DNA from: Maribrevibacterium harenarium
GTDB taxonomy: Bacteria > Pseudomonadota > Gammaproteobacteria > Pseudomonadales > Marinomonadaceae
NCBI RefSeq assembly: GCF_006385675.1
Contig: NZ_VFRR01000026.1
Location: 1-45,882, forward strand
DNA length: 45,882 nucleotides
Direction of reading: 5' to 3'
This document shows positions 24,519-34,190 of the stretch, one piece after another. The first letter of the stretch is position 1. Every line of letters starts with the position of its first letter. Position numbers and translations under genes: made by a program. The notes below the pieces were generated by a model, which was given only the letters and a program-made list of their open reading frames with translations, was not told the origin of the DNA and made no database searches.

Positions 24519-26081
24519 ATGGATATGGTTGTTGCCTCACTTCCCATCGTCTTACTCATTTGGTTGATGACCAAGTCCCATCCCGTTGCTTCCCATATCG
24601 CCTTGCCGGTTACGGGGTTAGTCGCCTTGGTTATTCAATGGGGCTATTTTCAAGCGGATGGCTGGTTGTTATCCGCAAATACCCTAGCGGGCATATTGGC
24701 AGTGGCGACGCCAATTTCTATTGTAGCCGGCGCGATCTTTTTGAACCGTGCTTTGGTGATCAGTGGTAAGGAAGCCGTATTAGGGCAGTGGCTTAAGAGT
24801 ATCAGTCCCAACCCTGTGGCTCAGGTAATGATCATCGGCTGGGCGTTTGCCTTTATGTTGGAGGGAGCGTCTGGTTTCGGCACACCGGCGGCAATCGCAG
24901 CACCTATCTTGGTGGGTCTAGGGTTTGCGCCCATTCCAGTGGCGTTACTTGCCTTAGTGATGAATAGTGTACCTGTTTCCTTTGGTGCAGTGGGTACACC
25001 TACTTGGTTTGGCTTTGCCGCATTGGAGTTGTCAGCCGACCAGTTACTCGAGATCGGCCAGCAAACTGCATTGATACATCTGGTGGCGGCCTTGGTTGTG
25101 CCAATTCTGGCCCTACGTTTTGTACTCGCTGGAGAGCAAATTCGCCGCAATTTGGTATTTATCTTTTTGAGTATCCTAAGTTGTACGGTGCCCTACTGGT
25201 TATTAGCACAGGTGAACTACGAGTTTCCGGCGCTATTGGGTGGGGCGCTGGGGTTATTGCTGTCAATTGTGATCGCCAAGCGAGGAATTGGCCTGCAAAC
25301 CAGTGAAGCGCAAGAGATATCTAGGTTGGTGGCTAAAACAGAAGTTTGGCGGGCATTGTCGCCATTTCTGTTGGTGATTGTGATTTTGCTGATTACCCGC
25401 ATCGAGCAGCTAGGGATAAAGCCACTTTTGAATGATACCGGCACTTGGTTGCAATGGGGGGAGGTGAGCTTCAGCCAAGGAGGGGTGATCGCTTGGCAAA
25501 ACCTGCTTGGTACGGAAATCTCCTGGAGCTACAAAATGCTCTACGTGCCGGCTTTGATACCTTTCGTAGTAACGGTGTTGCTGCTGATGCCGGTGTTAGA
25601 GTTAAACGCTAAAGGATTGCGCCGAGCAGGCCTAGATACTTGGCGGCGTGTTCGCTTGCCAATCGTCTCTCTTGCTGGTGCGTTAGTCATGGTCAATGCC
25701 ATGATGCAGGGGGGAGACCAAGCTCCGGTATTTATTATTGCTGCCCAGTTGTCTGATTGGCTCGGTGGTAGCTGGTTGTATATGGCCTCTTTCTTGGGTG
25801 CGCTGGGCTCGTTCTTTTCAGGGTCTGCGACGGTATCGAATTTGACCTTTGGTGGTATCCAAGCCTCAATCGCTGCCGAGACTGGATTACCATTAACCTT
25901 GGTGTTGGCACTCCAGTCGGTTGGTGCTGCCATGGGGAATATGGTGTGTATCAATAACATCATCGCTGTTTCCACCATTCTTGGTATTCAGAATCAAGAA
26001 GGCGCTATGATGAAGCGAACCGTTATCCCAATGTTAGTCTACGGGATGATCGCCGCCTTGGTGGCGTGGTTGCTGCTATAA
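24519..26081 (+). CDS. L-lactate permease family transporter
   Basis: 520 residues from ATG 24519 (AAGGA eight bases upstream). An earlier ATG at 24510 lies on top of that site. About 12-14 membrane helices. LctP/GlcA family marks are MLEGASGFGTPAAIAAPILVGLGFAP, MNSVPVSFGAVGTPTWFG, and near the C-terminus SFFSGSATVSNLTFGGIQ and NMVCINNIIAVSTILG. Proton symport of L-lactate, D-lactate or glycolate is expected. No lactate dehydrogenase lies beside it, but lutABC is about 11 kb to the right. The downstream TSUP gene is on the same strand, 75 bp away. Confidence 0.9.
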   Translation: MDMVVASLPIVLLIWLMTKSHPVASHIALPVTGLVALVIQWGYFQADGWLLSANTLAGILAVATPISIVAGAIFLNRALVISGKEAVLGQWLKSISPNPVAQVMIIGWAFAFMLEGASGFGTPAAIAAPILVGLGFAPIPVALLALVMNSVPVSFGAVGTPTWFGFAALELSADQLLEIGQQTALIHLVAALVVPILALRFVLAGEQIRRNLVFIFLSILSCTVPYWLLAQVNYEFPALLGGALGLLLSIVIAKRGIGLQTSEAQEISRLVAKTEVWRALSPFLLVIVILLITRIEQLGIKPLLNDTGTWLQWGEVSFSQGGVIAWQNLLGTEISWSYKMLYVPALIPFVVTVLLLMPVLELNAKGLRRAGLDTWRRVRLPIVSLAGALVMVNAMMQGGDQAPVFIIAAQLSDWLGGSWLYMASFLGALGSFFSGSATVSNLTFGGIQASIAAETGLPLTLVLALQSVGAAMGNMVCINNIIAVSTILGIQNQEGAMMKRTVIPMLVYGMIAALVAWLLL

Positions 26082-26156
26082 TCGTATTCCTTTGCGATTA
26101 GCGCAAAATCAAATGACTCAATCTTTATCTATCCTGCATAAAATGCTGAGGACGCT

Positions 26157-26882
26157 ATGACCGACACCTTGTTGGTGATGTTTGTTGCTGGCCTGCTAAC
26201 TGGCTTTTCCAAGTTTTCCGTCGGTGGCATGGGGTTGTTAGTGCTGCCTATTGTGATGATTGCTTTCCCAGGGCCAGAGGCATTGGGGGCAATCGTGCCG
26301 TTATATTTGCTGATCGATATATTGGCGGTAATAAGTTATCGCAAAAATATTTCATGGAAAGTGCTGGGACGTTTCTTGCCGTTAGCTATGCTGGGGGTGT
26401 TGGTCGGCTCACAGGTACTGTCGGACATAGATCCAAATGATTTTATTACCCTGCTTGGCGTGATCATCATGGCTATGATTGGCCTAGGTTTTTTTCTGGA
26501 TGCATACCCCACCAGTTTTATGCAAAAGCCTTGGGCTGCTTATTCCATGGGCTTTGCTGGAGGTTTGATTAGTATGATGGCGAATGCTGCGGGGCCGATA
26601 TTCAGCCTGTTTCTGTTAGAACAAAAACTCAGCAAAGAGAGCTATGTTAGCACCCGTGCGTGGGCCTTTTTCCTGATCAATCTCGCTAAGCTCCCCATGT
26701 ATATTGGTATCGGACTGATTACTCCTGCTAGTTTAACGATCTCCGCCTATGCAACACCGGGTCTATTGGTCGGTGCTTTATTTGGATATCACTTTCTTAA
26801 GCGAGTACAGCCGAACCACTTCAAATGGCTAGTACGTTTGCTGTCTACTATTGCGGCGGTCAAATTGATTCTATTTCCCTAG
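26157..26882 (+). CDS. TauE/SafE (TSUP) family membrane protein
   Basis: 241 residues with about eight membrane helices. The GLLTGFSKFSVGGMGLLVLPIVMIAFPGPEALGAIVPLYLLIDILAV start and the second-half AYSMGFAGGLISMMANAAGPIFSLFLL repeat are typical of TSUP exporters, which move sulfite, sulfoacetate or other small organic anions. GAGGAC lies just before the ATG. It may be co-transcribed with the lactate permease, but the substrate is not evident. Confidence 0.85.
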   Translation: MTDTLLVMFVAGLLTGFSKFSVGGMGLLVLPIVMIAFPGPEALGAIVPLYLLIDILAVISYRKNISWKVLGRFLPLAMLGVLVGSQVLSDIDPNDFITLLGVIIMAMIGLGFFLDAYPTSFMQKPWAAYSMGFAGGLISMMANAAGPIFSLFLLEQKLSKESYVSTRAWAFFLINLAKLPMYIGIGLITPASLTISAYATPGLLVGALFGYHFLKRVQPNHFKWLVRLLSTIAAVKLILFP

Positions 26883-26898
26883 CTCGCAATGTTAGCTA

Positions 26899-27351
26899 TC
26901 AAAGCCAGCGCCGCACCTGCTTTTTATAGGCTACATAGGCCTTGCCAAATTTCTTTTGTAAATCGGCTTCCTCTGGCAGGATTTGGAAGTGGTTTAAATA
27001 CAGCACAAATAGAGGCAAGGTGAGGAAGCTACCAAGGTTGCCCAGCCAGATACACACCCCTGTCAAAATCATGGCAAACCCCAAATACATGGGGTTGCGA
27101 CTGAAGCGATAAATCCCGGTAGTGACGACGGTTACGGTGTTTTTAGGGCTACGGGGGTCCATGGTGGTTTTGGCTCGGGCGAATCCGACCACAGCGGCTG
27201 AAACGATGAGTCCTCCCATCAGGACTAACCAGAGACAAATAAATAAAGCACCAGGGATTTTGATATGCCACTGGGGCATAAACATGGCGATACACCAAGC
27301 CATTGCTATATAGCCGACTAGCAGGAACAGAGGAGGCATCTTCAAAGCCAT
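26899..27351 (-). CDS. small membrane protein of the isoprenylcysteine carboxyl methyltransferase / phospholipid methyltransferase family
   Basis: 150 residues, four membrane helices. The conserved C-terminal core is present: TTGIYRFSRNPMYLGF, then LPLFVLYLNHFQILPEEADLQKKFGKAYVAYKKQVRRWL, which includes the RNPMY and EE...G..Y..Y...VRRW motifs that bind S-adenosylmethionine. The bacterial substrates of these proteins are mostly unknown. Convergent with the TSUP gene, 16 bp apart. Confidence 0.85.
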   Translation of the reverse strand: MALKMPPLFLLVGYIAMAWCIAMFMPQWHIKIPGALFICLWLVLMGGLIVSAAVVGFARAKTTMDPRSPKNTVTVVTTGIYRFSRNPMYLGFAMILTGVCIWLGNLGSFLTLPLFVLYLNHFQILPEEADLQKKFGKAYVAYKKQVRRWL

Positions 27352-27419
27352 AATGCAGACTCATTTTGCGGTTAGAGGGCTATTGATAACACAGTTAGAT
27401 GGTGGGGGCTATATAGAGG

Positions 27420-27455
27420 ATCACACTTGCACGGCTTCGACTATGCAAGTGTGAT
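27420..27455 (-). terminator. strong hairpin after the formate dehydrogenase operon
   Basis: ATCACACTTGCA (27420-27431) pairs exactly with TGCAAGTGTGAT (27444-27455), a 12-bp stem with a 12-base loop. It lies 20 bp after the fdsD stop. No U-run follows on either strand, so it may protect the mRNA 3' end or act with Rho instead of being a standard intrinsic terminator. Confidence 0.5.
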
Positions 27456-27474
27456 TAACGCAATGGAAAGAGTG

Positions 27475-27696
27475 TTATTCAGCGCTTAATTGCGTCGCAG
27501 CAAGTCGAGCCGCAGGGTGTAAGTCCGCATTGCCAGAGGCAATTTGTTCGCTCAACAGCACCTTCATGCGGCGTGACCAGAATTTATTGATATGGTTGGC
27601 TACCATATCTGCTACCGCATGTTCATCACCGGCGCTGATGTTGTTCTGAGCAATTTGATTGATCATTTGGACGAGGTGTTCACGTTCACTTTGCAT
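27475..27696 (-). CDS. fdsD: formate dehydrogenase delta subunit
   Basis: 73 residues from ATG 27696; an ATG at 27708 would add four residues. The sequence REHLVQMINQIAQNN...HAVADMVANHINKFWSRRMKVLL has the FdsD pattern (LVxMxNQI... VxxHIxxFWxxRM). FdsD is needed for active NAD-dependent formate dehydrogenase, apparently in cofactor insertion or assembly. Last gene of fdsGBA-fdhD-fdsD, 15 bp after fdhD. Confidence 0.88.
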   Translation of the reverse strand: MQSEREHLVQMINQIAQNNISAGDEHAVADMVANHINKFWSRRMKVLLSEQIASGNADLHPAARLAATQLSAE

Positions 27697-27711
27697 AAGA
27701 CTATCCAATCG

Positions 27712-28542
27712 TTAGTTAGAAGCATCCGCTTCACCGGGACTTTGTTCACTGATCGCGTAAATCACATGGCGACCGGGGCGAGCAAAACCAATTAAATTCA
27801 TATTTGCTGCTGTAGCATACTGAATCGCTAGTGTGGTCGGAGCCGAGATGGCGACCAGACTAGGAAATCCAGCTTGAGCACACTTGTTTACCATTTCATA
27901 ACTGGCGCGGCTGGAAACTAGGACAAACCCAGGTGTCTCTTGGGGTTGTGCCGTGCACCAAGCGCCAATTAACTTATCCAGAGCGTTATGACGACCAACA
28001 TCCTCACGGGCCAGTAAAATCTGTCCATCTTGGTTACAGATTGCTGTCGCGTGAACGGCTCCGGTCTGCTGCTGCAGGGGCTGATAATTGCGCATCTGCT
28101 GCAATGCATGCTCTATCGCCTCGGCCGTTGGCAGCGCTTGCCCAACAAGTGGGTTGGGTAAAGTTACTGCTTGCTCTAAAGATTCCGTACCACAGAGACC
28201 ACAACCGGTGCGACCAGTTAGGTTGCGGCGGCGTAATTTCAGTGCCTGAAAACATTCACTGGCTAACTCGATCTGTATTTCTACCCCTTGGCAGGCAGGT
28301 ACCACATCGATCCCGTAAATTTGTTCTGGGCGCGAAACAATTTGTTCTGTGAGACTAAAACCAAGGGCGAACTCCTCTAAATTAGCAGGAGTTGCCATCA
28401 TCACCGCATGGGAAATGCCGTTATATACCAAGGCTACCGGTACTTCCTCGGCCAACCAATCCTGGGCAGATTGCTCTGCACTAGGTTGATTGGGAGTTCG
28501 AACCCTGACTGATACGGACTGCATTCCCCTAGCGGTCGTCAT
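27712..28542 (-). CDS. fdhD: formate dehydrogenase accessory sulfurtransferase FdhD (FdsC)
   Basis: 276 residues. The sulfur-carrying CxxC loop is seen in GRTGCGLCGTESLEQ. Other FdhD landmarks are EEVPVALVYNGISHAVMMATPANLEEFALGFSLTE, the VGRHNALDKLIG segment and LVSSRASYEMVNKCAQAG. FdhD passes sulfur from IscS to the molybdenum cofactor of formate dehydrogenase. Two bases separate it from the fdsA stop. A second in-frame ATG at 28524 is possible. Confidence 0.92.
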   Translation of the reverse strand: MTTARGMQSVSVRVRTPNQPSAEQSAQDWLAEEVPVALVYNGISHAVMMATPANLEEFALGFSLTEQIVSRPEQIYGIDVVPACQGVEIQIELASECFQALKLRRRNLTGRTGCGLCGTESLEQAVTLPNPLVGQALPTAEAIEHALQQMRNYQPLQQQTGAVHATAICNQDGQILLAREDVGRHNALDKLIGAWCTAQPQETPGFVLVSSRASYEMVNKCAQAGFPSLVAISAPTTLAIQYATAANMNLIGFARPGRHVIYAISEQSPGEADASN

Positions 28543-28544
28543 TT

Positions 28545-31406
28545 TCAGCTATTTGCCTTCTCAGCACCGGCAGCGGCTAAATAAGACACTTGGCGCGTGT
28601 GGTTGTCTTGGAAGCGTTGCTGCCATTCTGACGGCTGAGATACTTTTTCCACTTGCACCGCCGTTACCTTGTACTCAGGGCAGTTAGTTGCCCAGTCGGA
28701 GTTATCCGTGGTAATCACGTTGGCACCCGATACTGGGTGGTGGAAAGTGGTGTAAACCACGCCTGGTTGCATCCGCTCACTGACTTTTGCGCGTAGCACT
28801 GTTTGACCTGCGCGGCTGGTAATCCCCAACCAGTCGCCATCAACAATACCCCGTTCTTCTGCGTCATGAGGATGCAGTTCAAGGATATCTTCGTCGTGCC
28901 AAACTTGGTTTTCGGTACGGCGAGTCTGCGCGCCCACGTTGTACTGGCTCAAAATACGGCCAGTGGTCAACAATAGTGGGAAGCGACGATTCGCCCGCTC
29001 GGTAGTTGGAACGAACTCGGTCAATGCGAACTTCGCTTTACCGATAGGGAAGCTTTCCACGTGCATGATTGGCGAGCCCTCTGGGAACTCCACGTTACAT
29101 GGCCATTGTAAGCTGCCGTGTTCTTCCAGTTTCTGGTAGCTGACACCCGCAAAGCTTGGGGTTAGGCTGGCAATCTCATCCATAATCTCAGATGGGTGCT
29201 TGTAGCTCATTGGGTAGCCAAGGGCATTGGCAAGCTCCATGGTAACTTCCCAATCTTCTTTACCTGCCAACGGTGGCATCACCTTGCGCACGCGGTTGAT
29301 ACGACGTTCTGCGTTTGTAAAAGTACCGTTTTTCTCAAGGAAGGTTGAACCCGGCAACAATACATGGGCAAATTTAGCCGTTTCGTTCAAGAAGATATCC
29401 TGCACGATCAAGCAATCTAGTGCACGCAACGCTGCTTCAACATGCTGAGTATTCGGGTCAGACTGAGCAATGTCCTCACCTTGAACATACATAGCACGGA
29501 AGTGACCAGAGATGGCTGCATCGAACATGTTCGGAATACGTAAGCCCGGTTCAGAATCCAGTTCTACGCCCCAAGCGGCTTCAAAGCGGGCACGGGCGAC
29601 AGAGTCAGCAACATGCTGGTAGCCAGGCAGCTCGTGTGGGAACGATCCCATATCACAAGAACCTTGAACGTTGTTCTGACCACGTAGTGGGTTTACGCCC
29701 ACACCTTCACGGCCAATGTTGCCAGTCGCCAATGCTAAGTTAGCAATACCCATAACCGTGGTAGAACCTTGGCTGTGTTCAGTGACGCCCAAGCCGTAGT
29801 AAATTGCTGCGTTTTTCGCCGTAGCGTATTGGCGAGCGGCTTTACGTACTGTTTCAGCGGCAACGCCGGTGATTTCTTCCATGGCTTCAGGGGCATGACG
29901 AGCATCACTAATAAACTCACGCCACTTCATGTAGTCATCGCCTTCACAACGGCTAGCGATAAAGTCTTTATCTTCTAAGCCTTCTGTAACGACAACGTGG
30001 GCCAGCGCATTGATCATGGCAACGTTGGTGCCTGGACGCAGTGGCAAATGGGCAGCTTGACCTAGGTGAGGGGTGCTCAGTAGGTCAATTTGACGTGGAT
30101 CGATAACGATTAAGCTAGCGCCTTCACGCAAACGGCGACGTAGTAAAGAGCCGAATACTGGGTGAGCATCCGTTGGGTTAGCACCCATAACCAAAATACA
30201 ATCCGCATGCATCACAGAGTCAAATGTCTGAGTACCAGCAGATTCACCAAGGGTTTGTTTTAGACCGTAACCGGTTGGGCTGTGACAAACACGGGCACAA
30301 GTGTCGGTGTTATTGTTGCCAAACGCAGTACGAATCAGTTTTTGTACTAGGTAAGCCTCTTCGTTAGTACAACGGGAAGAGGTAATACCACCGATACTTT
30401 CGCGACCGTGTTCTGCTTGAATGTCTTTTAAGCGTTTTGCGGCAAAGCCGATCGCTTCTTCCCAGCTCACTTCTTTCCATGGTTGATCGATGGAGTCACG
30501 AATCATCGGGGATTTGATGCGGTCTTTGTGGGTCGCATAACCAAAAGCAAAGCGGCCTTTCACACAAGAGTGACCGTGGTTGGCTTCACCACCTTTGTAA
30601 GGCACCATGCGAACTACCTGGTCACCTTTCATTTCCGCTTTGAACGAACAGCCTACACCACAGTAAGCACAGGTTGTGACAACGCTATGTTCTGGTTGGC
30701 CCATATCGATGACGGAGTTTTCCATCAAGGTCGCAGTAGGACAGGCTTGCACACAGGCACCACAGGAAACACATTCAGAATCTAGGAAGTCCTCATTTTG
30801 ACCCGCAGCAACTTTAGAGTCGAAGCCGCGTCCATCAATGGTTAGAGCGAATGTGCCCTGAACTTCAGAACACGCACGGACACAACGGGAACAGACGATA
30901 CATTTGCTAGCATCGAAGGTGAAGTAAGGGTTGGACGTGTCTTTTTCTGCATCCAAATGGTTGTTGCCATCGAAGCCATAACGTACTTCACGTAAGCCAA
31001 CGGCGCCAGCCATATCCTGTAGCTCACAGTTGCCATTTGCAGGACAAGTTAGACAGTCCAGCGGGTGGTCAGAGATGTACAGCTCCATAATATTGCGGCG
31101 CAGCTTCGCCAATTTTGGCGTTTGCGTCCAAACCGTCATGCCTTCTTCTGCTGGCGTTGTACAAGAGGCTGGTGTGCCGCGACGACCATCGATCTGAACG
31201 GCACAAATACGGCAAGAACCGAAGGCGTCTAGATTATCCGTTGCACACAGTTTAGGGATATTGATGTCATACAGGGACGCGGCACGCATCACCGACGTAC
31301 CTTCAGGTACGGTGACGGTTACGCCGTCGATTGACAGGGTCACCAGCTTCTCGCTCAGGGAAGCCGGGGTGCCATAGTCTTTATTGGGGTCAAAATGCTG
31401 CAACAT
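28545..31406 (-). CDS. fdsA: NAD-dependent formate dehydrogenase alpha subunit (molybdenum)
   Basis: 953 residues, normal for FdsA. From the N-terminus: a [2Fe-2S] ferredoxin domain with the Cys pattern CATDNLDAFGSCRICAVQID; the NuoG-type cluster with a His ligand (DHPLDCLTCPANGNCELQ); two [4Fe-4S] motifs (CIVCSRCVRACSEV and CVSCGACVQACP); then the catalytic domain opening with CAYCGVGCSF. The metal-binding residue is cysteine, in TCARVCHSPTG, not selenocysteine. It binds bis-molybdopterin guanine dinucleotide and oxidises formate to CO2. Electrons flow through FdsB and FdsG to NAD+. Three-base spacing from fdsB indicates tight co-expression. Cytosolic. Confidence 0.95.
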   Translation of the reverse strand: MLQHFDPNKDYGTPASLSEKLVTLSIDGVTVTVPEGTSVMRAASLYDINIPKLCATDNLDAFGSCRICAVQIDGRRGTPASCTTPAEEGMTVWTQTPKLAKLRRNIMELYISDHPLDCLTCPANGNCELQDMAGAVGLREVRYGFDGNNHLDAEKDTSNPYFTFDASKCIVCSRCVRACSEVQGTFALTIDGRGFDSKVAAGQNEDFLDSECVSCGACVQACPTATLMENSVIDMGQPEHSVVTTCAYCGVGCSFKAEMKGDQVVRMVPYKGGEANHGHSCVKGRFAFGYATHKDRIKSPMIRDSIDQPWKEVSWEEAIGFAAKRLKDIQAEHGRESIGGITSSRCTNEEAYLVQKLIRTAFGNNNTDTCARVCHSPTGYGLKQTLGESAGTQTFDSVMHADCILVMGANPTDAHPVFGSLLRRRLREGASLIVIDPRQIDLLSTPHLGQAAHLPLRPGTNVAMINALAHVVVTEGLEDKDFIASRCEGDDYMKWREFISDARHAPEAMEEITGVAAETVRKAARQYATAKNAAIYYGLGVTEHSQGSTTVMGIANLALATGNIGREGVGVNPLRGQNNVQGSCDMGSFPHELPGYQHVADSVARARFEAAWGVELDSEPGLRIPNMFDAAISGHFRAMYVQGEDIAQSDPNTQHVEAALRALDCLIVQDIFLNETAKFAHVLLPGSTFLEKNGTFTNAERRINRVRKVMPPLAGKEDWEVTMELANALGYPMSYKHPSEIMDEIASLTPSFAGVSYQKLEEHGSLQWPCNVEFPEGSPIMHVESFPIGKAKFALTEFVPTTERANRRFPLLLTTGRILSQYNVGAQTRRTENQVWHDEDILELHPHDAEERGIVDGDWLGITSRAGQTVLRAKVSERMQPGVVYTTFHHPVSGANVITTDNSDWATNCPEYKVTAVQVEKVSQPSEWQQRFQDNHTRQVSYLAAAGAEKANS

Positions 31407-31408
31407 GA

Positions 31409-32968
31409 TTATGCCTCCTCCCCTTGCTTAACTGGGGCTTGGAAATCTTCCGGAAAGTGTTTAACGGCGCTTTGCACAGGGAATGGGGTCATACCGCCCA
31501 TAGCACATAGGGAGCCGTCCAGCATGGTTTCACATAGGTCAGACAGTAATTCCAGATTGGCGTTCACATTTTGACCAGCACGAATTTTATCGATCACTTC
31601 CACGCCACGGGTAGAGCCGATGCGGCATGGAGTGCATTTACCACAGGATTCTGCTACACAGAACTCCATGGAGAAACGAGCCTGTTCGCTCATATCGACC
31701 GTATCGTCAAACATCACCACGCCACCGTGACCAAGTACTGCGCCAGCCTGGGCGAAGGCTTCATAGTCTAGTGGTAAATCCCATTGGGATTCTGGCAAGT
31801 AAGCACCGAGTGGGCCACCTACCTGAACGGCGCGTAGGGGACGACCAGAACGGGTGCCGCCGCCGAAATCAAACATCAACTCACGTAGACTTGGGCCGAA
31901 TGCAAGCTCCACTAGGCCGCCAAATTTGACGTTGCCGGCAACTTGGAATGGCAAGGTGCCCCGTGAGCGACCCATACCGCAGTCTGCATACGCTTGGGCG
32001 CCTTTGTCCATAATGAAAGGAACAGCGGCCAACGACAGTACGTTGTTAACGATAGTGGGTTGACCAAATAGGCCGACAATCGCTGGTAGTGGTGGTTTCG
32101 CACGCACTAGGCCGCGTTTGCCTTCTAAACTTTCGAGCAAAGAGGTTTCTTCACCACAGATGTAGGCGCCCGCACCCATACGTACTTCAAGATCGAAGTG
32201 TTTACCAGAGCCTAGAATATCGGCACCAAGTAAGTTGTTGTCGTAGGCTGCTTGGATCGCTAGGTTAAGATTCTCTACTGCCAGTGGGTATTCAGAGCGA
32301 CAGTAAATGTAGCCTTGGGTAGCACCGACTGCTAAACCAGCGATGGTCATACCTTCGATTAGCATGAACGGATCACATTCCATCACCAAACGGTCAGCGA
32401 AAGTACCGGAATCGCCTTCGTCAGCGTTACAAACAATGTACTTTTGCTCCGCTGGCGCGTTCAGAACTGTTTGCCATTTAATCCCCGTAGGGAATGCCGC
32501 ACCACCACGACCACGTAGGCCGGAGTTTTTCACTTCATCTACGATAGCTTGTGGTTCTAATGCCAGCGCTTTACGTAGACCTTGGTAACCTTCTAGAGCT
32601 TGGTAATCCGCAAGATCGGTTGGATTGGCTTTACCAATGCGAGAGAAGGTCAGGCGTTGTTGTTTCTTCAAGTAATCCAGTTCATCAACTAGACCAAGTG
32701 CCAGTGGGTGGTCTACTTGACCTTCCCAGAATTTCGCGGCAAACAAGGAAGCGACATCTTTCGCCTTAACTGGGCCAAAGCCGTAACGACCATGTTCGCT
32801 ATCGACTTCGATCAGAGGCTCAATCCAATACAGAGCACGGGTGCCATTGCGTTTAACTACAAGGTCGATTTGCTGGTTTGCCGCTGTTTCGGCAATCAGT
32901 TGTGCAACTCGGTCTGCACCTAGGGCTTTTGCCGTGGTATCAGATGGAACATAGATGGTAATGGACAT
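31409..32968 (-). CDS. fdsB: NAD-dependent formate dehydrogenase beta subunit (NuoF-like)
   Basis: 519 residues. A degenerate thioredoxin-like N-terminal domain (about 1-120) precedes a NuoF-type core. The NADH/FMN site is SGLRGRGGAAFPTGIKW with NADEGDSGTFADR and GAGAYICGEETSLLESLEG. The [4Fe-4S] motif is ESCGKCTPCRIG, and the final Cys-containing SLCAMGG provides the fourth ligand. Transfers electrons from the iron-sulfur chain to NAD+. Its ATG overlaps the fdsG stop by one base. Confidence 0.94.
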   Translation of the reverse strand: MSITIYVPSDTTAKALGADRVAQLIAETAANQQIDLVVKRNGTRALYWIEPLIEVDSEHGRYGFGPVKAKDVASLFAAKFWEGQVDHPLALGLVDELDYLKKQQRLTFSRIGKANPTDLADYQALEGYQGLRKALALEPQAIVDEVKNSGLRGRGGAAFPTGIKWQTVLNAPAEQKYIVCNADEGDSGTFADRLVMECDPFMLIEGMTIAGLAVGATQGYIYCRSEYPLAVENLNLAIQAAYDNNLLGADILGSGKHFDLEVRMGAGAYICGEETSLLESLEGKRGLVRAKPPLPAIVGLFGQPTIVNNVLSLAAVPFIMDKGAQAYADCGMGRSRGTLPFQVAGNVKFGGLVELAFGPSLRELMFDFGGGTRSGRPLRAVQVGGPLGAYLPESQWDLPLDYEAFAQAGAVLGHGGVVMFDDTVDMSEQARFSMEFCVAESCGKCTPCRIGSTRGVEVIDKIRAGQNVNANLELLSDLCETMLDGSLCAMGGMTPFPVQSAVKHFPEDFQAPVKQGEEA

Positions 32969-33465
32969 TACTGAACCTCCAACACGTCGGTGCGTAATTC
33001 TTCAACGAGCTCATCGAAGCGCTCTGCATCGACATAAGCGTGAATTTCATCACCAATGCGCACAGATGGGCCACAAGAGCAGTTACCCAAGCAGTAAACT
33101 GGTTCAAGGGTAATATTACGATCGCTGGTAGTGCCGTGATAATCCACACCAAGGGAAGCTTTCGCATGGGCTTCTAGCGCGCGGGCACCAACCGCTTGAC
33201 AGGCTTCGGCACGGCAGACTTCTACCACATGCTTACCTGGCTGATGGGTGCGGAAATGATGATAAAAACTGATCACGCCATGAACTTCGGCGCGGCTGAG
33301 TTTCAAGGTTGCCGCGATCAAAGGCACTGCAGCGTCAGGAACGTAAGCGAAGCGATCTTGCAGAGCGTGAAGAATGGGCAGTAAAGCACCGGGTTTGGCT
33401 GCTAGCTCATCAATAATTGACTGTGCTACCGATGCATCCCAGGCCGCTGGTTTCAGCGTGGTCAT
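32968..33465 (-). CDS. fdsG: NAD-dependent formate dehydrogenase gamma subunit (NuoE-like)
   Basis: 165 residues from ATG 33465, preceded by a textbook AGGAGG eight bases away; the open frame extends to 33534 but without a site. A thioredoxin-like [2Fe-2S] domain with four cysteines: CRAEACQAVG and CLGNCSCGPSV. N-terminal helices (LHALQDRFAYVPDAAVPLIAATLKLSRAEVHGVISFYHHF) are as in NuoE. First gene of the operon fdsGBA-fdhD-fdsD. Confidence 0.93.
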   Translation of the reverse strand: MTTLKPAAWDASVAQSIIDELAAKPGALLPILHALQDRFAYVPDAAVPLIAATLKLSRAEVHGVISFYHHFRTHQPGKHVVEVCRAEACQAVGARALEAHAKASLGVDYHGTTSDRNITLEPVYCLGNCSCGPSVRIGDEIHAYVDAERFDELVEELRTDVLEVQ

Positions 33466-33844
33466 TATTTTCCTCCTGCCGCCCTGTCTAAGAAGGTGGC
33501 GGTCGAGTTGCTTATTATTCTGTTGCTTGAACAAGCCATTTGCTTAGCCTAGCTCAATGAACGTACTTCTTTTAAGTTGCCAAGTGTAGCGACTTATGCC
33601 AATCGTATTTTGCATTTTTTCACGCCGTTATTGAGCTGGCTTATCTTATTGCGACACATGTCTTTAATATGGCGCGAATGACTAGTATAGCCCCAAGTAT
33701 TTCAAGCGTGTTTAGAGTTCGGTCATGCACCAAATTTAAGCGATCTGCAAAAAATACCGATTAATCCCCCGTTATCTTGATTCATAGCTGGGCAAAATCT
33801 GATTTCTGGCGCTACGCTTAAGAAAAACAACCGGAGTAAGATGT
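33466..33844. other. intergenic region between fdsG and the 105-residue protein gene
   Basis: 379 bp between divergent genes, so it should contain both promoters. CCGCC (33479-33483) pairs with GGCGG (33498-33502), forming a hairpin just upstream of the fdsG ribosome-binding site. I see no clear -35/-10 pair, sigma-54 site, tRNA or small ORF. Confidence 0.5.
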
Positions 33845-34162
33845 ATGAAGTTTGGACTAGTGGATCGTCAAGGTTATGTACCAGATATGAATTATGGTGA
33901 AGCAGGCAAAGAGTTGGCGTGCTTCGTGCCCAGTGATTACGAGTTTGAACAGGTTTCTTATAACAATGGCGAAGGGGAAGTCAAAGTAGACGGGCACGTC
34001 TGGCGCTTCTTCTTTACCCAAGAAGGTATCGGTGTTGAGTTGATGGGCGGTATCGTTACCCTAAAAGAGGCCCAAGCATTCTTACAAAATGTGAAAAATC
34101 ACATCTGGGGTGAGAACAATCAACAGGTACAGATTTTCTTGTCTGGTGCTGCGCCAGACTGA
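33845..34162 (+). CDS. hypothetical protein, 105 residues
   Basis: No family recognised. It is acidic, with no signal peptide or membrane segment. It looks like a small alpha/beta protein (FVPSDYEFEQVSYNNGEGEVKVDGHVWRFFFTQEGIGVELMGG, then a helix LKEAQAFLQNVKNHIW). Reality as a gene is supported by CCGGAGTAAG before the ATG, by codon use like its neighbours, and by a strong intrinsic terminator 29 bp after the stop. Divergent from the formate dehydrogenase operon. Confidence 0.75.
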   Translation: MKFGLVDRQGYVPDMNYGEAGKELACFVPSDYEFEQVSYNNGEGEVKVDGHVWRFFFTQEGIGVELMGGIVTLKEAQAFLQNVKNHIWGENNQQVQIFLSGAAPD

Positions 34163-34190
34163 GTCGCACCGAAACCCTTACCCATGTATC

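Noticed and set aside
31571..31929. Overlapping frames opposite fdsB
   Set aside because: Antisense shadows of a conserved NuoF-like gene, without motifs or ribosome-binding sites.
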